Positions 47,352-64,000 of a stretch of DNA of 64,000 nt are shown piece by piece. This DNA is from Dryobates pubescens. Lineage: Eukaryota > Chordata > Aves > Piciformes > Picidae. Each line of letters starts with the position of its first letter. Position 1 is the first letter of the stretch. The stretch is taken from NCBI RefSeq assembly GCF_014839835.1, contig NC_071627.1, positions 16,052,001 to 16,116,000 on the forward strand, given 5' to 3'. The position numbers and the translations under genes were made by a program. The notes beneath the pieces are model-generated. The model ran no database searches. It worked only from the letters and a program-made list of their open reading frames with translations, and was not told the origin of the DNA.

Positions 47352-50300
47352 TCACTCCTGTGACTCCACCGCCACGCCGACCAGCGCGTGCCGGATAGTG
47401 CGACCGTGGAGTTTATAACCATCCTGAGTCACCAGGGCGATGGTGCCTGGCTGCAGCCCCTCGGCCGGTACGTGGCAGACTATTTCGTGGTCGTAGGGGT
47501 CGTATTTGCCGCCAACAGGGTTCATCTTCTGGAGGCCGTGCTTGGCGAACACGCTGTGCAGTTTGGCCTCTATGAGAGAGAGGCCTTCGTAGATTTTCTT
47601 CAGGGTTGGATTTGGATTGCTGGGTTCTGCGTCTTCCGCGGCGCTCTCGGCGGTCTTCTCCAAGATATCAGCTACCTCCACAAGGTCCCTGCAGAAACTC
47701 TGGATCCCTGTGGGCACAAAGAAGCAAGAAGTAAATGAAGGGCAGTTTACAGAACACACAGAGCTACGCTACCAATGACAGGCACAAAGTCGCAGCAGTT
47801 TGAAGGCACCTTTTAAAGCTGGGATAGATTTAGTGAGAGCAGACAGCTGCCTTCTGTTATCCCAGCACTCAACAGCCATTTCATAGCACAACAGGTAGAA
47901 TGTAAGAAAAATACAGCAGCTCTAACTGCACAGCTGCTAGAATTAACTAAGAAAACACCTTCTGAGATTCATGCACTGTGGAGAATATTTCTCAGAGATG
48001 GTACTGAGGGAGTGTGATGACTGAACAGCAGTTTCTTCCCCCCTGACCTGCCTCTGTTGCCAAAGCTACAAACCTAGCCTGCTTCACTGATGCTAAAATA
48101 TTTCTTATAGAAGTTTTAAAGAACAACTGATATAAGAATTGACAATCTTTGTTCCAGGTAGATTCTACCTTCCAAAAGCTGGAGCAGAAGAGAAGAGGTT
48201 GTTAATATAGTAAAGGAGATCACGGCCTGATGACACAGCTAAGAGCATGAAATGCACCCTGCCAGAGCCAATTTTCAGCACACCATTTCCAACCAAGTCA
48301 GTAGAACTGCACTCAACTGCACTGGGCATATTTTATTACTAAAAAACTCAAAGATTGGAAAAAAAAAATCCCCCAAACAAACCACAAAACAGTCACTGAG
48401 GTAAACCTGATGGGATACAGCTGGACATACACAAAAAATAGCAAATAAACCCAGACACCAGGAGTCCAGGCCAAATATCATGCCAGACTGTACAGTGAAT
48501 GAGGGCTGGATGCAGGGTATAGGAAAGCTGCTGATCAGCATTTTATGTTCAGACAGGCAGGCCATGGCTGTGAGCACAGCTTGCCCTCACTCTGCTTACC
48601 AAAGAGCTTGGCATCTTCCACAAACTTCTGCGTTCTCCTCCGGACGTTCTCAGAATCTGCCAAGGCCTTCCGGTATCGCTCCTGCAACCACAGTAGCAAG
48701 GGGAGACTGTCAAGCAAGGAGGCAAACCAAGTTTCCCAGCAGCTGGTGATCCCTTTAAAAACATCCTTCATGTCAGAAGCTTGTGCTGGGCTCTTGTGCT
48801 TTCATTACAGGCAAACCCAAGTTCCTCTCCTACCAATTAATCAGTACAACTGCAAGTCGCTCAGGAGACCCCAGTGCAGGCAAGAAGCAGTCAGGGTGCA
48901 GCTCCATAGAACACTGCACTGTCAGGCCGCTGCTTTTTGCCTGGCTCACTGTGGCCATTGAGATGCAAGCCAGCAACAGATCTGTGGCCGGCTGCTGTAG
49001 CACTGGGTGCAGTGCTCTCACGTCCAGAACTGCCCACTGCTGAGGGATTTAATCCTCTCCTTAGTCACATCTGTTCCTCAATGATGTAACATGGTCCGTA
49101 CCACTTCCACACACCACTGTCAGTGAAGAGGATGTTCCTTCTCAGACAAAACTATTGTCATTCCCTGTGTACAGGGCTGTGGAAGAATTGACCAGACCAT
49201 CTCCAACAAAGCTTTGCCTGCCATGATCATACTGTCAGGGATCTGCTTCTAGGTACTACTGACAGATGGTGTTTCTGAGGAAGGCAGACTGTGCTTTCAC
49301 AACGCACCCTCTCACAGTTAGAGCACAGCTGCTCTAAAGGCTGCCAGGGCACAGTGGTGTTGTATGTCATATGGTTTAAGGAGAAGCTGGGGCTGAAAGG
49401 CAGACCAAGTCAAAGGGACTGGACAAAAGATATAGTGATGCCAATGGCAGCACACTCACAGTTAGATCCCGGACTTGTTCTTCCAATTTGATGGCTTTGT
49501 GCTCTAAGGCACAGTCAGAAAGGGGATGCTTGGGCTCATCACGTGGATCTTCTGGGCCACACTCGTCTCCTGTACTTCTCTGCTGAGCTGCAGTGCTGAA
49601 AACACAGGAGGATGCCCTGAAATAAAAACTAGCAACAAAGAAGGAGTGTTAAGTAACAGCAGGGTCAGCAAGAATTCTGGTTTAGAGTCATTATTAAAAG
49701 CAGGCTTTTATAAAAATGGTACACAGGATTCTAGAGAAAATGTTAACTCTCTTCAGAAACTAGGGACAACTAGCACACAGACACGTAGATGTGTTGAAAA
49801 TCTTTTTACTTTAGACTCACAAGACTTGACAGAGGCTGTGAACCACTTCTTTGTATCTTGAAAAGTCAAGTTTTCACTAGAAAACAAGTTGTGGGTTGCA
49901 TTTTTGCTGGCCTCCCAGTACAGATGATCCACACTGAATGTCAAACTTCAGAAACACTTTTTGCAAGGCAGTCTTGAAAAGGATGGAAGTAGCATAAAGC
50001 TGGTTTTGCAATTATGAAAGAAACAAAACAAGTTCTGAGCAAATTCAGTAAGATCTGCAAACCCATAAGACAGGTAGAGCCTGAACAGCTCCCTAGGGTA
50101 TCACAGTGACTGCAGAAGGGGAAGCCACCAGTGGAACTGCTGTGGGTTTCTGCAGAGGCAAAGATAGACACACATCTCAAACTGCTGGCTAATGGAGGAT
50201 TCAATTCCTGGATGCTCTGACCTGTTTGTTCTCCTGGGTGAAATGAGATACAGTATTTGGTGCATTGGGCTTTCATCCTATTGATGAACCTTTCACCAGT

Positions 50301-53300
50301 TCATTCTTCTTACAGCAAATGCTGTACCCACATTTCCTGAAGACTAATTAAGAGACCAAAGAGAGCTCTCAAAGGCATGACCAAATTTTGTGTATCTCAA
50401 ATATTCTGGGGCTTTCTGCCAGGGCCTTGAAAGCTCCATTAGCTGTCTGGAAAAAGGACTAAATGTTCCCACTGGAGCTTGTCCCTAAAATTCTCCAACT
50501 GTTCTAACTGCTTCAACTGTTTTTATCTCTACTGGCAGTGAAAGAGTCCTGCAAGCAAAAGCAACCAAAATGAGCCCAGGCCTCACATTTTGAAGCCTAC
50601 CCTTCATCTCCAATGACTTTTTCATCCCAAGTAAGCTTTTCAACTAAAAATGACACTTGTCAGTGGTTTGTGTTGGTAGAGCAGGTGGAGGTCACCCAGA
50701 AGGCTGACTCCACAACTTGCAGAGGAAATGATGAAACAAACGAGGAGTCAGATAATTGGATTGGGTTGTATAAACACCACCTAGGTGCTCAGAAGTGTAC
50801 TCTGTACTGTGACAATCCCACAGGTTTCCCAACAACTAGATGGTAGAAGTCTGGTTGCAAAGATTCTGGTTAGAAAATTATCCAAAGCAGCATGCTGGCC
50901 ACTTTGAAAAACAAAGGGAAATATTTTTCACTCAGTTCTGTTCTTTTCCATGGAGACCTTCACCTGCCACCACAATGCTGTCACACCAAGAGCAGAACCA
51001 AAGTTTTTCACTCCCTCTCTTTCACTTGCTTTTACAGAATGACCAGGACAGGACCTATTCTTGACAGTATGAGGCCAACACCTCAGCCCCACTTCCCTCT
51101 CATGCCTCACACCAGGAACAGAGTCTGCAGGCTAAAGTTCAGTTTCCATCCAAACCAGTTCTCTTCAGGAAACATTTTAGTGTATGCTTAACAAGGAAGG
51201 GTGTCTCCCTTTTAGGAACACCAGGACTCTTCCTCTGAGCAGGGCTTTCATCATCCCCTTTAATAGAGGGGGTTTGCATGTTCTGAGTGCACACCTGCCA
51301 AGCGAAACGCAGCACAGAAACCACTGCCCTGGCACCCACTCAAAGCTCTGTGTCTGTACAGCGCAATTCAACACTGCCCAGAGATGGTAATTTGGGCCCC
51401 AGGATCGATACAGCTGAGCTCACATTACCATGCCTGCAGCATTAAGCTTTCTTACTTTTCAGCAAGGCTCTGCTGGTTGGGTCGAACATGTCAGAAGTGC
51501 ACAGCTTTTGTTTCTGGGTCTATCAAATCAGTCATGATTGTTCAGCTGAGATGAGTTGGACTCGATGATCTCTGGAGGGCCCTTCCAACCCTTACCATCC
51601 TGTGATCCTGAGCTTACAGCAGCAACTGGAAAGAACAGGCTTGCCTCCTTTATTCCAGTACGGGGGTTACTGAGGCTGTGCAGAAGGAAGGTGCAAGGAG
51701 TTGAAACCAGCTGAAAACTAACCCCAGAACATGAAAAAAATCTTCCTGTATTGTGTCCCTGAATAGGTTTGCTGACAGATCAGATGAGTGCAAGTGGCAG
51801 CACAAAAGAGAAGATGGATATGTGAAGTCTGGTGAGATATAGAAGGGTGAATATGGGGAAGGGAAGAAGTGTCCCCATCTGTGTGGCAGCCACGACTAAA
51901 CCTGGCTCAGCTCTATGATCAAAGCACAGGTTAAGAGATTTCTATCTGCCCACAGACCACCAAGCATCTTCTACCACTCCCTGCTTAGCAGCCCAGATGT
52001 TCCTGCATTTCATCTTTAACACATGGCTGCTAAAAGTCCCACAGCACTAATGAGCAACTTCCTTTTTCCACCTGAAGACATTTGCATATGCCATTTTTTT
52101 GTTTGGTGGGTACTTAAAACATGACCTGTATGTCAAGCCACTCCTTTTCCACACTACATACCACAGGTCAGTCTGAAAGTGCTCCTCCTATGTGTATTTT
52201 CTCTGGAATGGGGTCTCTGAAGAATGAGGCAAAAGGCTCTTTTCAAAATGCTGCCCAGCCACTGTGGTTCTGGGCTCCAGGAATGAGAACACAGAAGAAA
52301 CCCCCACATTTCAGCCCCTGCTGCAGAGATCTCACTGAGCCAGATGACCCCACCTTGCATGATTTTTAAGATGCTTGCCTCATTTGGGTTTTTTTTTTTT
52401 GACTGGTTAACGCAGCACTTTGTCACAGTTATAGGAAGTAGACTGAACCAGAGGTGAGGGCAGAGAAGGACCCTCTTCACCAACCCTTCAAAATCAATCG
52501 GTGAGGCTTTAAACGACTGTAAAGCTTTCTTTGTAAATAAAAGGTGTGCCCATGGAAAGCACTAACTGCAAGCTTTGTTCTTTATTGTCTCCCATATCAT
52601 TTAAAGACACGCAGGGGTAGAAATGAGCCATGCCCCAGATGAACCAAAGAAACTGAAATGCAGCTGAGAAAGCAGCCTTGCCAGGCACCCCCCATGGGTT
52701 ACACTCCTGCTACTTAAGGAAGCTATACAAATGAGTTATCTTCGAGAAGCAAAGGTGAGTAATTTCCCTCTGCTACACTGCTGGGTGTGTTTCGGTGTGT
52801 AGGAGGACAGGGGGATGAATGAACCGGTGCCTCAGCTACGCGGAGAGTCTACGTGAAGCAGAGAGCTGCCTGCATGGACTCCTTTCTCCAGCTTGTCACA
52901 GAACACTCCCACACACAGGGCAATGCAGCGGGTATCACGTGCTGTTCAGACTAGCCTGCCTTAAAAGTTATAGGCAAGAAACAGAATCACAGCCTGACTC
53001 CAAGGGGAGTTCTCAAGGACTGTTACTCAGAATTGAAAACGCCGCTCAATTTACTTCTTCCTCCAGGACGAACGAAATACTCCACTAAACAGGGCAAGTG
53101 CTATTTACTGTCTGTCCACTGCACTGTGTTCCATCTTTTAAACACAGTCGTGATGACAGCTGCCCTAAAAATAGGCAGAAGTCCCACTGGTGGAAGTTGA
53201 CACATCCTGAAGTGACAGACACGTGGAAGTCCCAGGGCGTGTGAAGGGATTATACAAGCAAGATGGTGATTTACAAACTGCTGTCACAGAAAGCCAAACA

Positions 53301-55057
53301 GATAGATGCAGCTGAGAAGCTGATTGCAGACGTATGGTTTAAGACAGTTTGTCCTTAAAGATTAGAATTTAAACGATGAGAAGAGCTCTCTGTGGTCAGA
53401 ACAATGGCATCGCCTCTCTCTGGAGCACAAGCTCCATAGCAGAACATCGCAAACCAACTCCTCATGTTCTCTCTAAACAAAAGGGTCCTACCTAACCTCT
53501 CCTTCGACACTTCCTCCTCCTCCCAAATCAGCATGACAAAGCAGCCAAGTACCCAGAAGAACAGAAACATCTGCATTAGTGGTTTAGCTCTGAAGGAAAT
53601 CCCTTCACTACCCCCAGTTACTTTGCTCTGCTTCCTCAAGGACAGATACCACAGATCAATATCATGTGAATTCCCCTTGGATGAAACTGGAAAACATGCT
53701 TGAGAAGTGTCCCTTACTGCAGGATGGCTGTACCCAAGCAGCAGACTCCCAGACTAGAGAGAACCCAGGATTAAAGGTCTCCAAGAGGCGTGCAGCGTGG
53801 ATGCCTGGGCCCCACCGCTTTGCTGTGTGGAGCTGCTCCTGCTGGCTGCAACACGGACAGGGCCATGGAGAACTGGAGTACAAAAGAGGAGCTTCACACC
53901 ACCAGCAGGTTTTGGTCATCCTCTGAGAAGGAAGCCTGTTCAGCTCCCGCCAAAGGCACCTATTTCAAACCTGGCATATGTCTTGAGAGAGTCAAAAGGG
54001 TGTCTTTACATGTATAAGAGAATATGACAGAGGAAAGCCTTCAGACACGCATCTTTATGTTTACTCCCAAACATAACTACTTCTATTACATGATGCAGAA
54101 TGATTTGATTGTCTTTAAGTAGTCCATTTTCCCCAGTAAAAATCCTCTAGAATTAGATAACCTGCATTGTTACTTCCCTTCTTTCTTTTGTTCATTTCCC
54201 TTGGTTACAAACACAGATGTTTCTGTCATGTGCTGCAGAATTCGTTTATTGAATTTAACAACCTTTTGGTGGTTTGGGGTTTTTTTTCCCTTTTCAGAGA
54301 AAACCCTCTAGGATAAACTCACACGCATTTTGGACTTCTTTTTTTTCCCCCCCTCTTCACCTGCCCACATTTAACTGAAACAACCAAAAAGGATCTGCTA
54401 TAGGTGTCCCTTTCATAAGCCCTGTATGTCCAGAAACACGACTGGTCATTACTGAAACAGGCTCTCTTCCCTCGCCCATCCAAGACATGCCGAGCACCGG
54501 TGCTGCATCGCCACCGAAACCCGAGGGGCACACTAGACACGTGAATGGTTCATGGAATCATAGACGGGTTCAGACGGGCAAGGCGCAGGAATCACCCCTG
54601 GATCCACCTAACCGCTGGAAGCTACCTGACAGCTGGCCACAGAAACACTTTTCCCTACAAACTGAAACGAGGTCTTCCCCCAAACACGTCACTTTTCCGT
54701 CCAAGAGCTCGCGTACTCAGAGCCTGCTTTTTGTTCCAGGCCTTCTGAAGAACTCAGGGCCGGCAACGTGTCCCTCCGTGGCGGGCGGCCCTGCCTCACC
54801 TCACCTCGCTGGGCGCCCCGGGCCCTGGACCGGCGCCGCTGGCTACGAAACGCCGCGACGGGCCCGGGCCCGGGGCGCTGCCACGTCTCGCAGCGAGCCC
54901 GCCACAGCAGGGGAGGGGTCAGCGCCGCCGCCGCTGGCGACCGTTAACGGCTCGCAGGGCGACGGAGCCCCTCGCTCGCCCTCACGTACCTGCCGCGCCG
55001 CGCCGCGCCGCCGAGGGAAAGGCCGGTCCCGAAGCGCCGCAGGGAGCGGACGGCCAT
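47352..55057 (-). CDS. GRPEL2: GrpE-like 2, mitochondrial, four exons
   Basis: Mitochondrial nucleotide-exchange factor for the matrix HSP70 chaperone (mortalin) in protein import and folding. Exons in transcript order are 54990-55057, 49460-49595, 48600-48681 and 47352-47707. All sites are GT/AG and phases agree, giving 213 residues (human 225). Residues 1-24 (MAVRSLRRFGTGLSL...) are Arg-rich without acids, a matrix-targeting presequence, and MAVRSL matches the human start. The long helix follows (HKAIKLEEQVRDLTERYRKALADSENVRRRTQ), then FVEDAKLFGIQSFCRDLVEVADILEK and the C-terminal beta domain with CHVPAEGLQPGTIALV and DGYKLHGRTIRHALVGVAVE. Residue 78 is Ser where I recall human GRPEL2 having Cys87. 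Paralogue GRPEL1 is excluded mainly by the neighbours AFAP1L1 and PCYOX1L, since parts of the helix resemble it. Intron 1 is 5.4 kb and the other introns are under 1 kb. Confidence 0.95.
51546..51608 (+). mobile_element. CR1 LINE 3' tip in GRPEL2 intron 1
   Basis: Only the last 60 or so bases are present: GAGTTGGACTCGATGATC, then CCTTCCAACC and CCTGTGATCCT. It is a strongly truncated copy. Confidence 0.75.
53165..53174. promoter_or_regulatory. MEF2-type site in GRPEL2 intron 1
   Basis: CTAAAAATAG, a perfect YTAWWWWTAR match with flanking C and G. Isolated, so its role is unknown. Confidence 0.2.
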
Positions 55058-55280
55058 CGCCCCGCAGACAGACCGAGGGCCGGACGGACTGGCGGAGGGG
55101 AGCGGCGCGCCGGCGCAGCCCGCCAACTACAGCTCCCAGAAGCCTCTGCGGGGACTACGAGTCCCGGCGGGCGGCGCGGGAAGCGCCTCGGCGGCTGCGG
55201 CGCGGCTGCGGCGGGTCGAGCCGACGGGCTGGGAGCCCGGGGTGGTCTGCTGCCCTGGCCGCGCAGCTCGGGGCGGAGGA
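54740..55280 (-). promoter_or_regulatory. CpG-island promoter of GRPEL2
   Basis: Very CpG-dense DNA surrounding exon 1 without a TATA box. The start codon is at 55057. Two ZNF143/THAP11-type motifs lie 70-110 bases upstream. The island stops abruptly at a CR1 insertion at about 55284. Confidence 0.8.
55126..55166 (+). promoter_or_regulatory. Two ACTACA-type ZNF143/THAP11 motifs
   Basis: ACTACAGCTCCCA (55126-55138) and ACTACGAGTCCCG (55154-55166) both match ACTAYRNNNCCCR and start 28 bases apart. This motif is known from TATA-less housekeeping and mitochondrial-gene promoters. Confidence 0.6.
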
Positions 55281-55574
55281 TGCTCACAGGGTCATAGAAT
55301 GCTTTGTGGTGGAAGTGACCTGTGCAGAGCACCTAGCCCAAAGCCCCTGCAGTCAGCAGGGACGTTGCCACTGGAGCAGGATCCTCAGAGCCTCGTCCAG
55401 CCCCAGGGATGGGGCTTCTACCAACCTGTGCCACTGTTACACCGCCCTCACGTTAAAAGAGTTCTTCCCTCTATGTAGTCTAAATCTCTCCTCTTTAAGC
55501 CACCACCCCTTGCCCTGCCACAACAGGCTCTACTGAAAAGCTCGTCCTCATCTTTCCTACAGGTCCCCTTTATA

Positions 55575-55682
55575 GACAACTGAAAGGCATTTCAAAGGTG
55601 TTTAGTGGTGACCTGGCAGTGCTGGATTAATGGTTGGACTTGATCTAAAATGTCTCTTCCAACTAAAACAATCCTATGATTA
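55575..55682 (+). mobile_element. CR1 LINE tip nested in the older CR1
   Basis: A plus-strand 3' end: GTGCTGGATTAATGGTTGGACTTGATC, then TCTTCCAAC and AATCCTATGATTA. It interrupts the minus-strand CR1, so it is younger. Confidence 0.75.
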
Positions 55683-55887
55683 GTCCAAAGGCTGATTATT
55701 CTCACACTGAGATACTTCTTTTTTCTCCTGTGTCCAATTGAAATCTCCCCAGGAATAACTTGTATCCATTAACCCCTGTCATTTCCCTGTGACTCCTGAA
55801 AAGGATCTCCACCTTATTTGTAGCCACCTTTATGTACTGGAACATGGTGAGAAGGTCTCCCCTAAGCCTTCTCTTGAAGCTCTTGAA

Positions 55888-55957
55888 CCTGGTGACAGGT
55901 TGGACTTGATGATCTTTGAGGTCTCTTCCAACCTTGGTGATAATGTGATACTGTGAA
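55888..55957 (+). mobile_element. Second CR1 LINE tip nested in the older CR1
   Basis: A plus-strand 3' end: GACAGGTTGGACTTGATGATC, then GGTCTCTTCCAACC and a degenerate ATTCTGTG-like tail. It also splits the minus-strand CR1. Confidence 0.7.
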
Positions 55958-56048
55958 TAAACCTAATTATCTCATCTTTTCCTGGCAGCTTCCCAGCAGT
56001 CTGATCATCTTCATGGCCCTTCTCTGGATTTTCTCTATCCTGTCCCCA

Positions 56049-56065
56049 TTTATTTATTTATTTAG
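56049..56065 (+). repeat. (TTTA)n short microsatellite
   Basis: Four TTTA-type units inside the older CR1. Confidence 0.8.
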
Positions 56066-56254
56066 TCTAGCAGGGACCAAAACTGAACACAGTATTCCAG
56101 GTGTGGCTTGACAAGCACTGAGTAGGATGGGATGACTTTATCTGTGGTGGTGATGGAGCAAGCAAAAAATGTTTCTTATCTCATGGTGAATAAACATTAA
56201 AAAAGCAAACCCCCAAACCTTAGCCAAATGTGCTTTGTAACTGAGGACTACCTC

Positions 56255-56560
56255 CAAGGAGGGCCTACAGGAAAGATGGGGAGGGACTTTTTATTGGGGA
56301 GTGTCGTGATAGAACAAAGGGTAATGGTTTTAAACAGAAAAGGGGTTTAAACTCAATCCAAAGGATTGTAAGAAGGGAGAAAGTCTTTACTGTGATGGTG
56401 GTGAGACACTGGAATAGGTTGTGGGACACTGGAAGAGGTTGTGGATGCCCCTTTCTGGAAGTGTTCAAGGTCAGGTTGGATGGGGCTTTGAACAACCTGG
56501 TCTTTAAGGCCCCTTCCAACCAGAATAATTCTATGATTCTGTGATGTGCTTTCACAGGCT
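56255..56560 (+). mobile_element. CR1 LINE, about 300-base 3' end
   Basis: Contains the CR1 landmarks in order: GGGAGGGACTTTTTATTGGGG, GGTAATGGTTTTAAAC, GTGAGACACTGGAATAGGTTG, GGCCCCTTCCAACC and the ATTCTATGATTCTGTG tail. A 20-base stretch around GGACACTGGAA is partly duplicated internally. Confidence 0.85.
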
Positions 56561-58252
56561 GTGGTGGTCCAGCTCCATTTCTCCCTACTATGGGCAGAGG
56601 CTCCTAGTTTCTTTAGTGGGCTACATGTTGCTTTGAGGAGAGAGCTTTTACCCTTTTCTGAAGTGAAATGGGACAGTGTGGCTCCAGGTCCCAGAGAGAG
56701 CAGGAGCAGTGACACCCAGCACGGAGAAGCTACTGTGAGGAAGAGGATGAGCACCAACAGGAATGGGGCTTCCCTCCATCTCACTCCTGGGAGCTGGGGA
56801 GCCCCTCCAGCTTGAGCGGTGCACAGTGCGCAGCTGAGCTGATAGCTGTGAGCTAACTGCAGTCACTAACCTGGCTTACAAGGTTCACGCAGCCTGCCCA
56901 GCCCAGCAGCCACTGGTGCAGGGGTGCCAAGCCCATCCCACACCTATGTCACTGTGAGAAGAGGTAGTTTACCCGCCATGCTCCCTGCAGCCAGGGAAGG
57001 GGGCATGCCAGTGCCAGAGGTTTTTATTGAAAGCTGCTTACCTGGTTACTAACAAGAGGGCTTTGAAAGAGCGAGCTCCAGAGGTTAATTGTGGCAGTCA
57101 GCAGCATGAGTGGGGGACAGGCCAGCTCCCTTGTTCCCTGTACAAAAGCTCGGACCTTTCCTTTTTATTCCTGCCCCTTGTTTCTGACTGTGCTAAATGA
57201 CCTTCCTCTATTTCTCTTTTCTGTTCCAGTCCCCTCATTTGAAAGCATTTTTGTTTTGTTTTGTGGTGTTTTTGTTTTGTTTTTAATTTTTAAACTTTCC
57301 TTCACTCCATTTTGACCACTTGCCTTGGCAATCTGTGTCTGACTGCAGCAGCAATAGCGTGAATGTGCTGTTGGCCAGGAGACAACCCCATCCCTTTCCC
57401 TGTTGCCCCAAAAGCTGGCATGGGACTAGGGCAGAGAGAGCCAGGCTGCCTCTGGCCTCAGCCCTTTCTTTGCAGCACTTCTAGCTGCAAAGCAAGGTTG
57501 AAAAGTATCCCCTGTTAATTTGCTTTCACATGCTGCCATTTGAGCTTCAGTCACTCCCAAGGGAAGCCAGTGTGCTCTCCTCACCACCCTTACTGCCTGG
57601 AGGACAAGAAGAAAATATGGACAAGGGCACTTAGTTGAAGCACAGCAAGCTTGAGACATGAGGAACCCTGAGATGAGACCCTGCAGAGCTGGGACCAGTG
57701 AGCAGGGTGAGTTATCAGTGTCTCTGAAGTGTCCAGTCCTGAGCAGTTCATGAACTCCAACACCAGTGGGGCCAAAAACTGAGTCCATGGTTGCTTTGGA
57801 AAAGGTTATCCTGGCCTCCAGCATCCCCAGGGTGGCACACACTGATCCTGATTAATTGGAGTGCCTGCCGGGCAGTGCTGACTCTGCTCCTGGGCTCTCC
57901 TCTCCTTTCTTATGTACCACCATGGGCACACACACCCTGCTTCAAACTCCTGGCCCTGTGGGAGGCTCCCCCCAGAGATGGGTTTCCCATTAGTATGTGA
58001 CCCTGATCCACAAAGGACTCCCCTTCCCCACCCGCTTCCCAAATCCCCTTCCCACCCCCTTTCCCATGGTTTATAGTGTTGCCCACGAGGCAGATGGTGC
58101 TGCAGTGGCAGGGCATGGGAGGGCATCTCTTCAACTGTGCCTTCTCAGTGCCTTCTCATCACCCTCCCAGTGCCTCAGAGAAAGGGGGCTTGCAGCTCCT
58201 CCATGAGCCCCAGTATCCAGTGAGGGCTCGGCAGGCATTCCTACAGCCTGGC
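56561..58252 (-). other. AFAP1L1: Probable AFAP1L1 3' UTR and downstream DNA
   Basis: Non-coding sequence following the AFAP1L1 stop codon. Minus-strand AATAAA signals at 57164-57169 and 57023-57028 would give a 3' UTR of about 1.1-1.25 kb. I see no other gene or recognised repeat. Confidence 0.5.
57164..57169 (-). terminator. Candidate AFAP1L1 poly(A) signal
   Basis: AATAAA on minus about 1.08 kb past the stop codon. A second one follows at 57023-57028. Confidence 0.45.

Positions 58253-64000
<5,748 letters not shown>

Larger units (their letters stand above)
55284..56160 (-). mobile_element. Older CR1 LINE on minus, interrupted by two younger CR1 tips
   Basis: The reversed CR1 3' region (GGTCATAGAATGCTTTG, then GCAGTCAGCAGGGACG) resumes after each interruption: GATTATTCTCACACTGAG at 55690 and GGCCCTTCTCTGGATTTTCTC at 56014. 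It reaches GCTTGACAAGCACTGAGTAGG near 56105. It is a longer, more diverged copy than the others in the window, missing its coding 5' part. Confidence 0.8.

Noticed and set aside
54545-54570. Possible reversed CR1 tail (GGAATCATAGAC)
   Set aside because: Only a dozen bases resemble CR1 and the following sequence does not continue it.
54487-55536. A 349-codon open frame on plus
   Set aside because: It is antisense to GRPEL2 exon 1, crosses its CpG island and enters a CR1 element; a composition artefact.

Overview
This is a vertebrate nuclear window, and almost certainly avian. It has compact GC-rich intergenic DNA, short-intron genes, and the only interspersed repeats I can recognise are CR1 LINE 3' ends, whose tails read ATTCTRTGATTCT. 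Four spliced protein-coding genes and one microRNA cluster can be read exon by exon. Their order and orientation match the human 5q32 block CSNK1A1 - MIR143/145 host (CARMN) - IL17B - PCYOX1L - GRPEL2 - AFAP1L1, seen from the opposite strand. From memory this block lies on chicken chromosome 13. I cannot name the species.

Layout. At 1 to about 0.6 kb there is AT-rich non-coding sequence with poly(A) signals, best explained by synteny as the 3' end of CSNK1A1 (+). From 0.6 to 34.6 kb there is no protein-coding gene that I can support. This interval holds the smooth-muscle microRNAs mir-145 (14684-14767) and mir-143 (15109-15200), both on the minus strand. A canonical poly(A) signal lies just past mir-145, and a MEF2/CArG/GATA module lies 3.3 kb upstream of mir-143. 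The interval also has CpG-rich patches, AT-rich islands that look like conserved non-coding elements, two CR1 fragments, a minisatellite and a purine tract. IL17B (+, 34652-36375) and PCYOX1L (-, 37577-40538) are tail to tail. GRPEL2 (-, 47352-55057) has a CpG-island promoter with two ZNF143/THAP11-type motifs. A cluster of nested CR1 copies (55.28-56.56 kb) separates it from AFAP1L1 (-, from 58253 past the right edge), whose PH1, PH2, coiled-coil and C-terminal exons are present.

Functions. The genes are neighbours by descent and do not form a pathway. IL17B encodes a secreted cystine-knot cytokine. PCYOX1L encodes a secretory/lysosomal FAD oxidase of the prenylcysteine oxidase family. GRPEL2 encodes a mitochondrial nucleotide-exchange factor for mtHSP70. 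AFAP1L1 encodes an actin- and podosome-associated PH-domain adaptor. miR-143/145 act in smooth-muscle differentiation.

I found no new multi-gene system. The points most worth a second look are: a Ser in GRPEL2 at the position I align with the human redox cysteine Cys87; the very close mir-143/mir-145 spacing and the SRF/MEF2-type module upstream; a duplicated CArG-box unit upstream of PCYOX1L; a pair of perfect AT palindromes downstream of GRPEL2; and paired ZNF143/THAP11 motifs at the GRPEL2 promoter. Exon boundaries were set by hand from reading frame, GT/AG sites and recalled human proteins. UTR ends and the non-coding host transcript are inferences.
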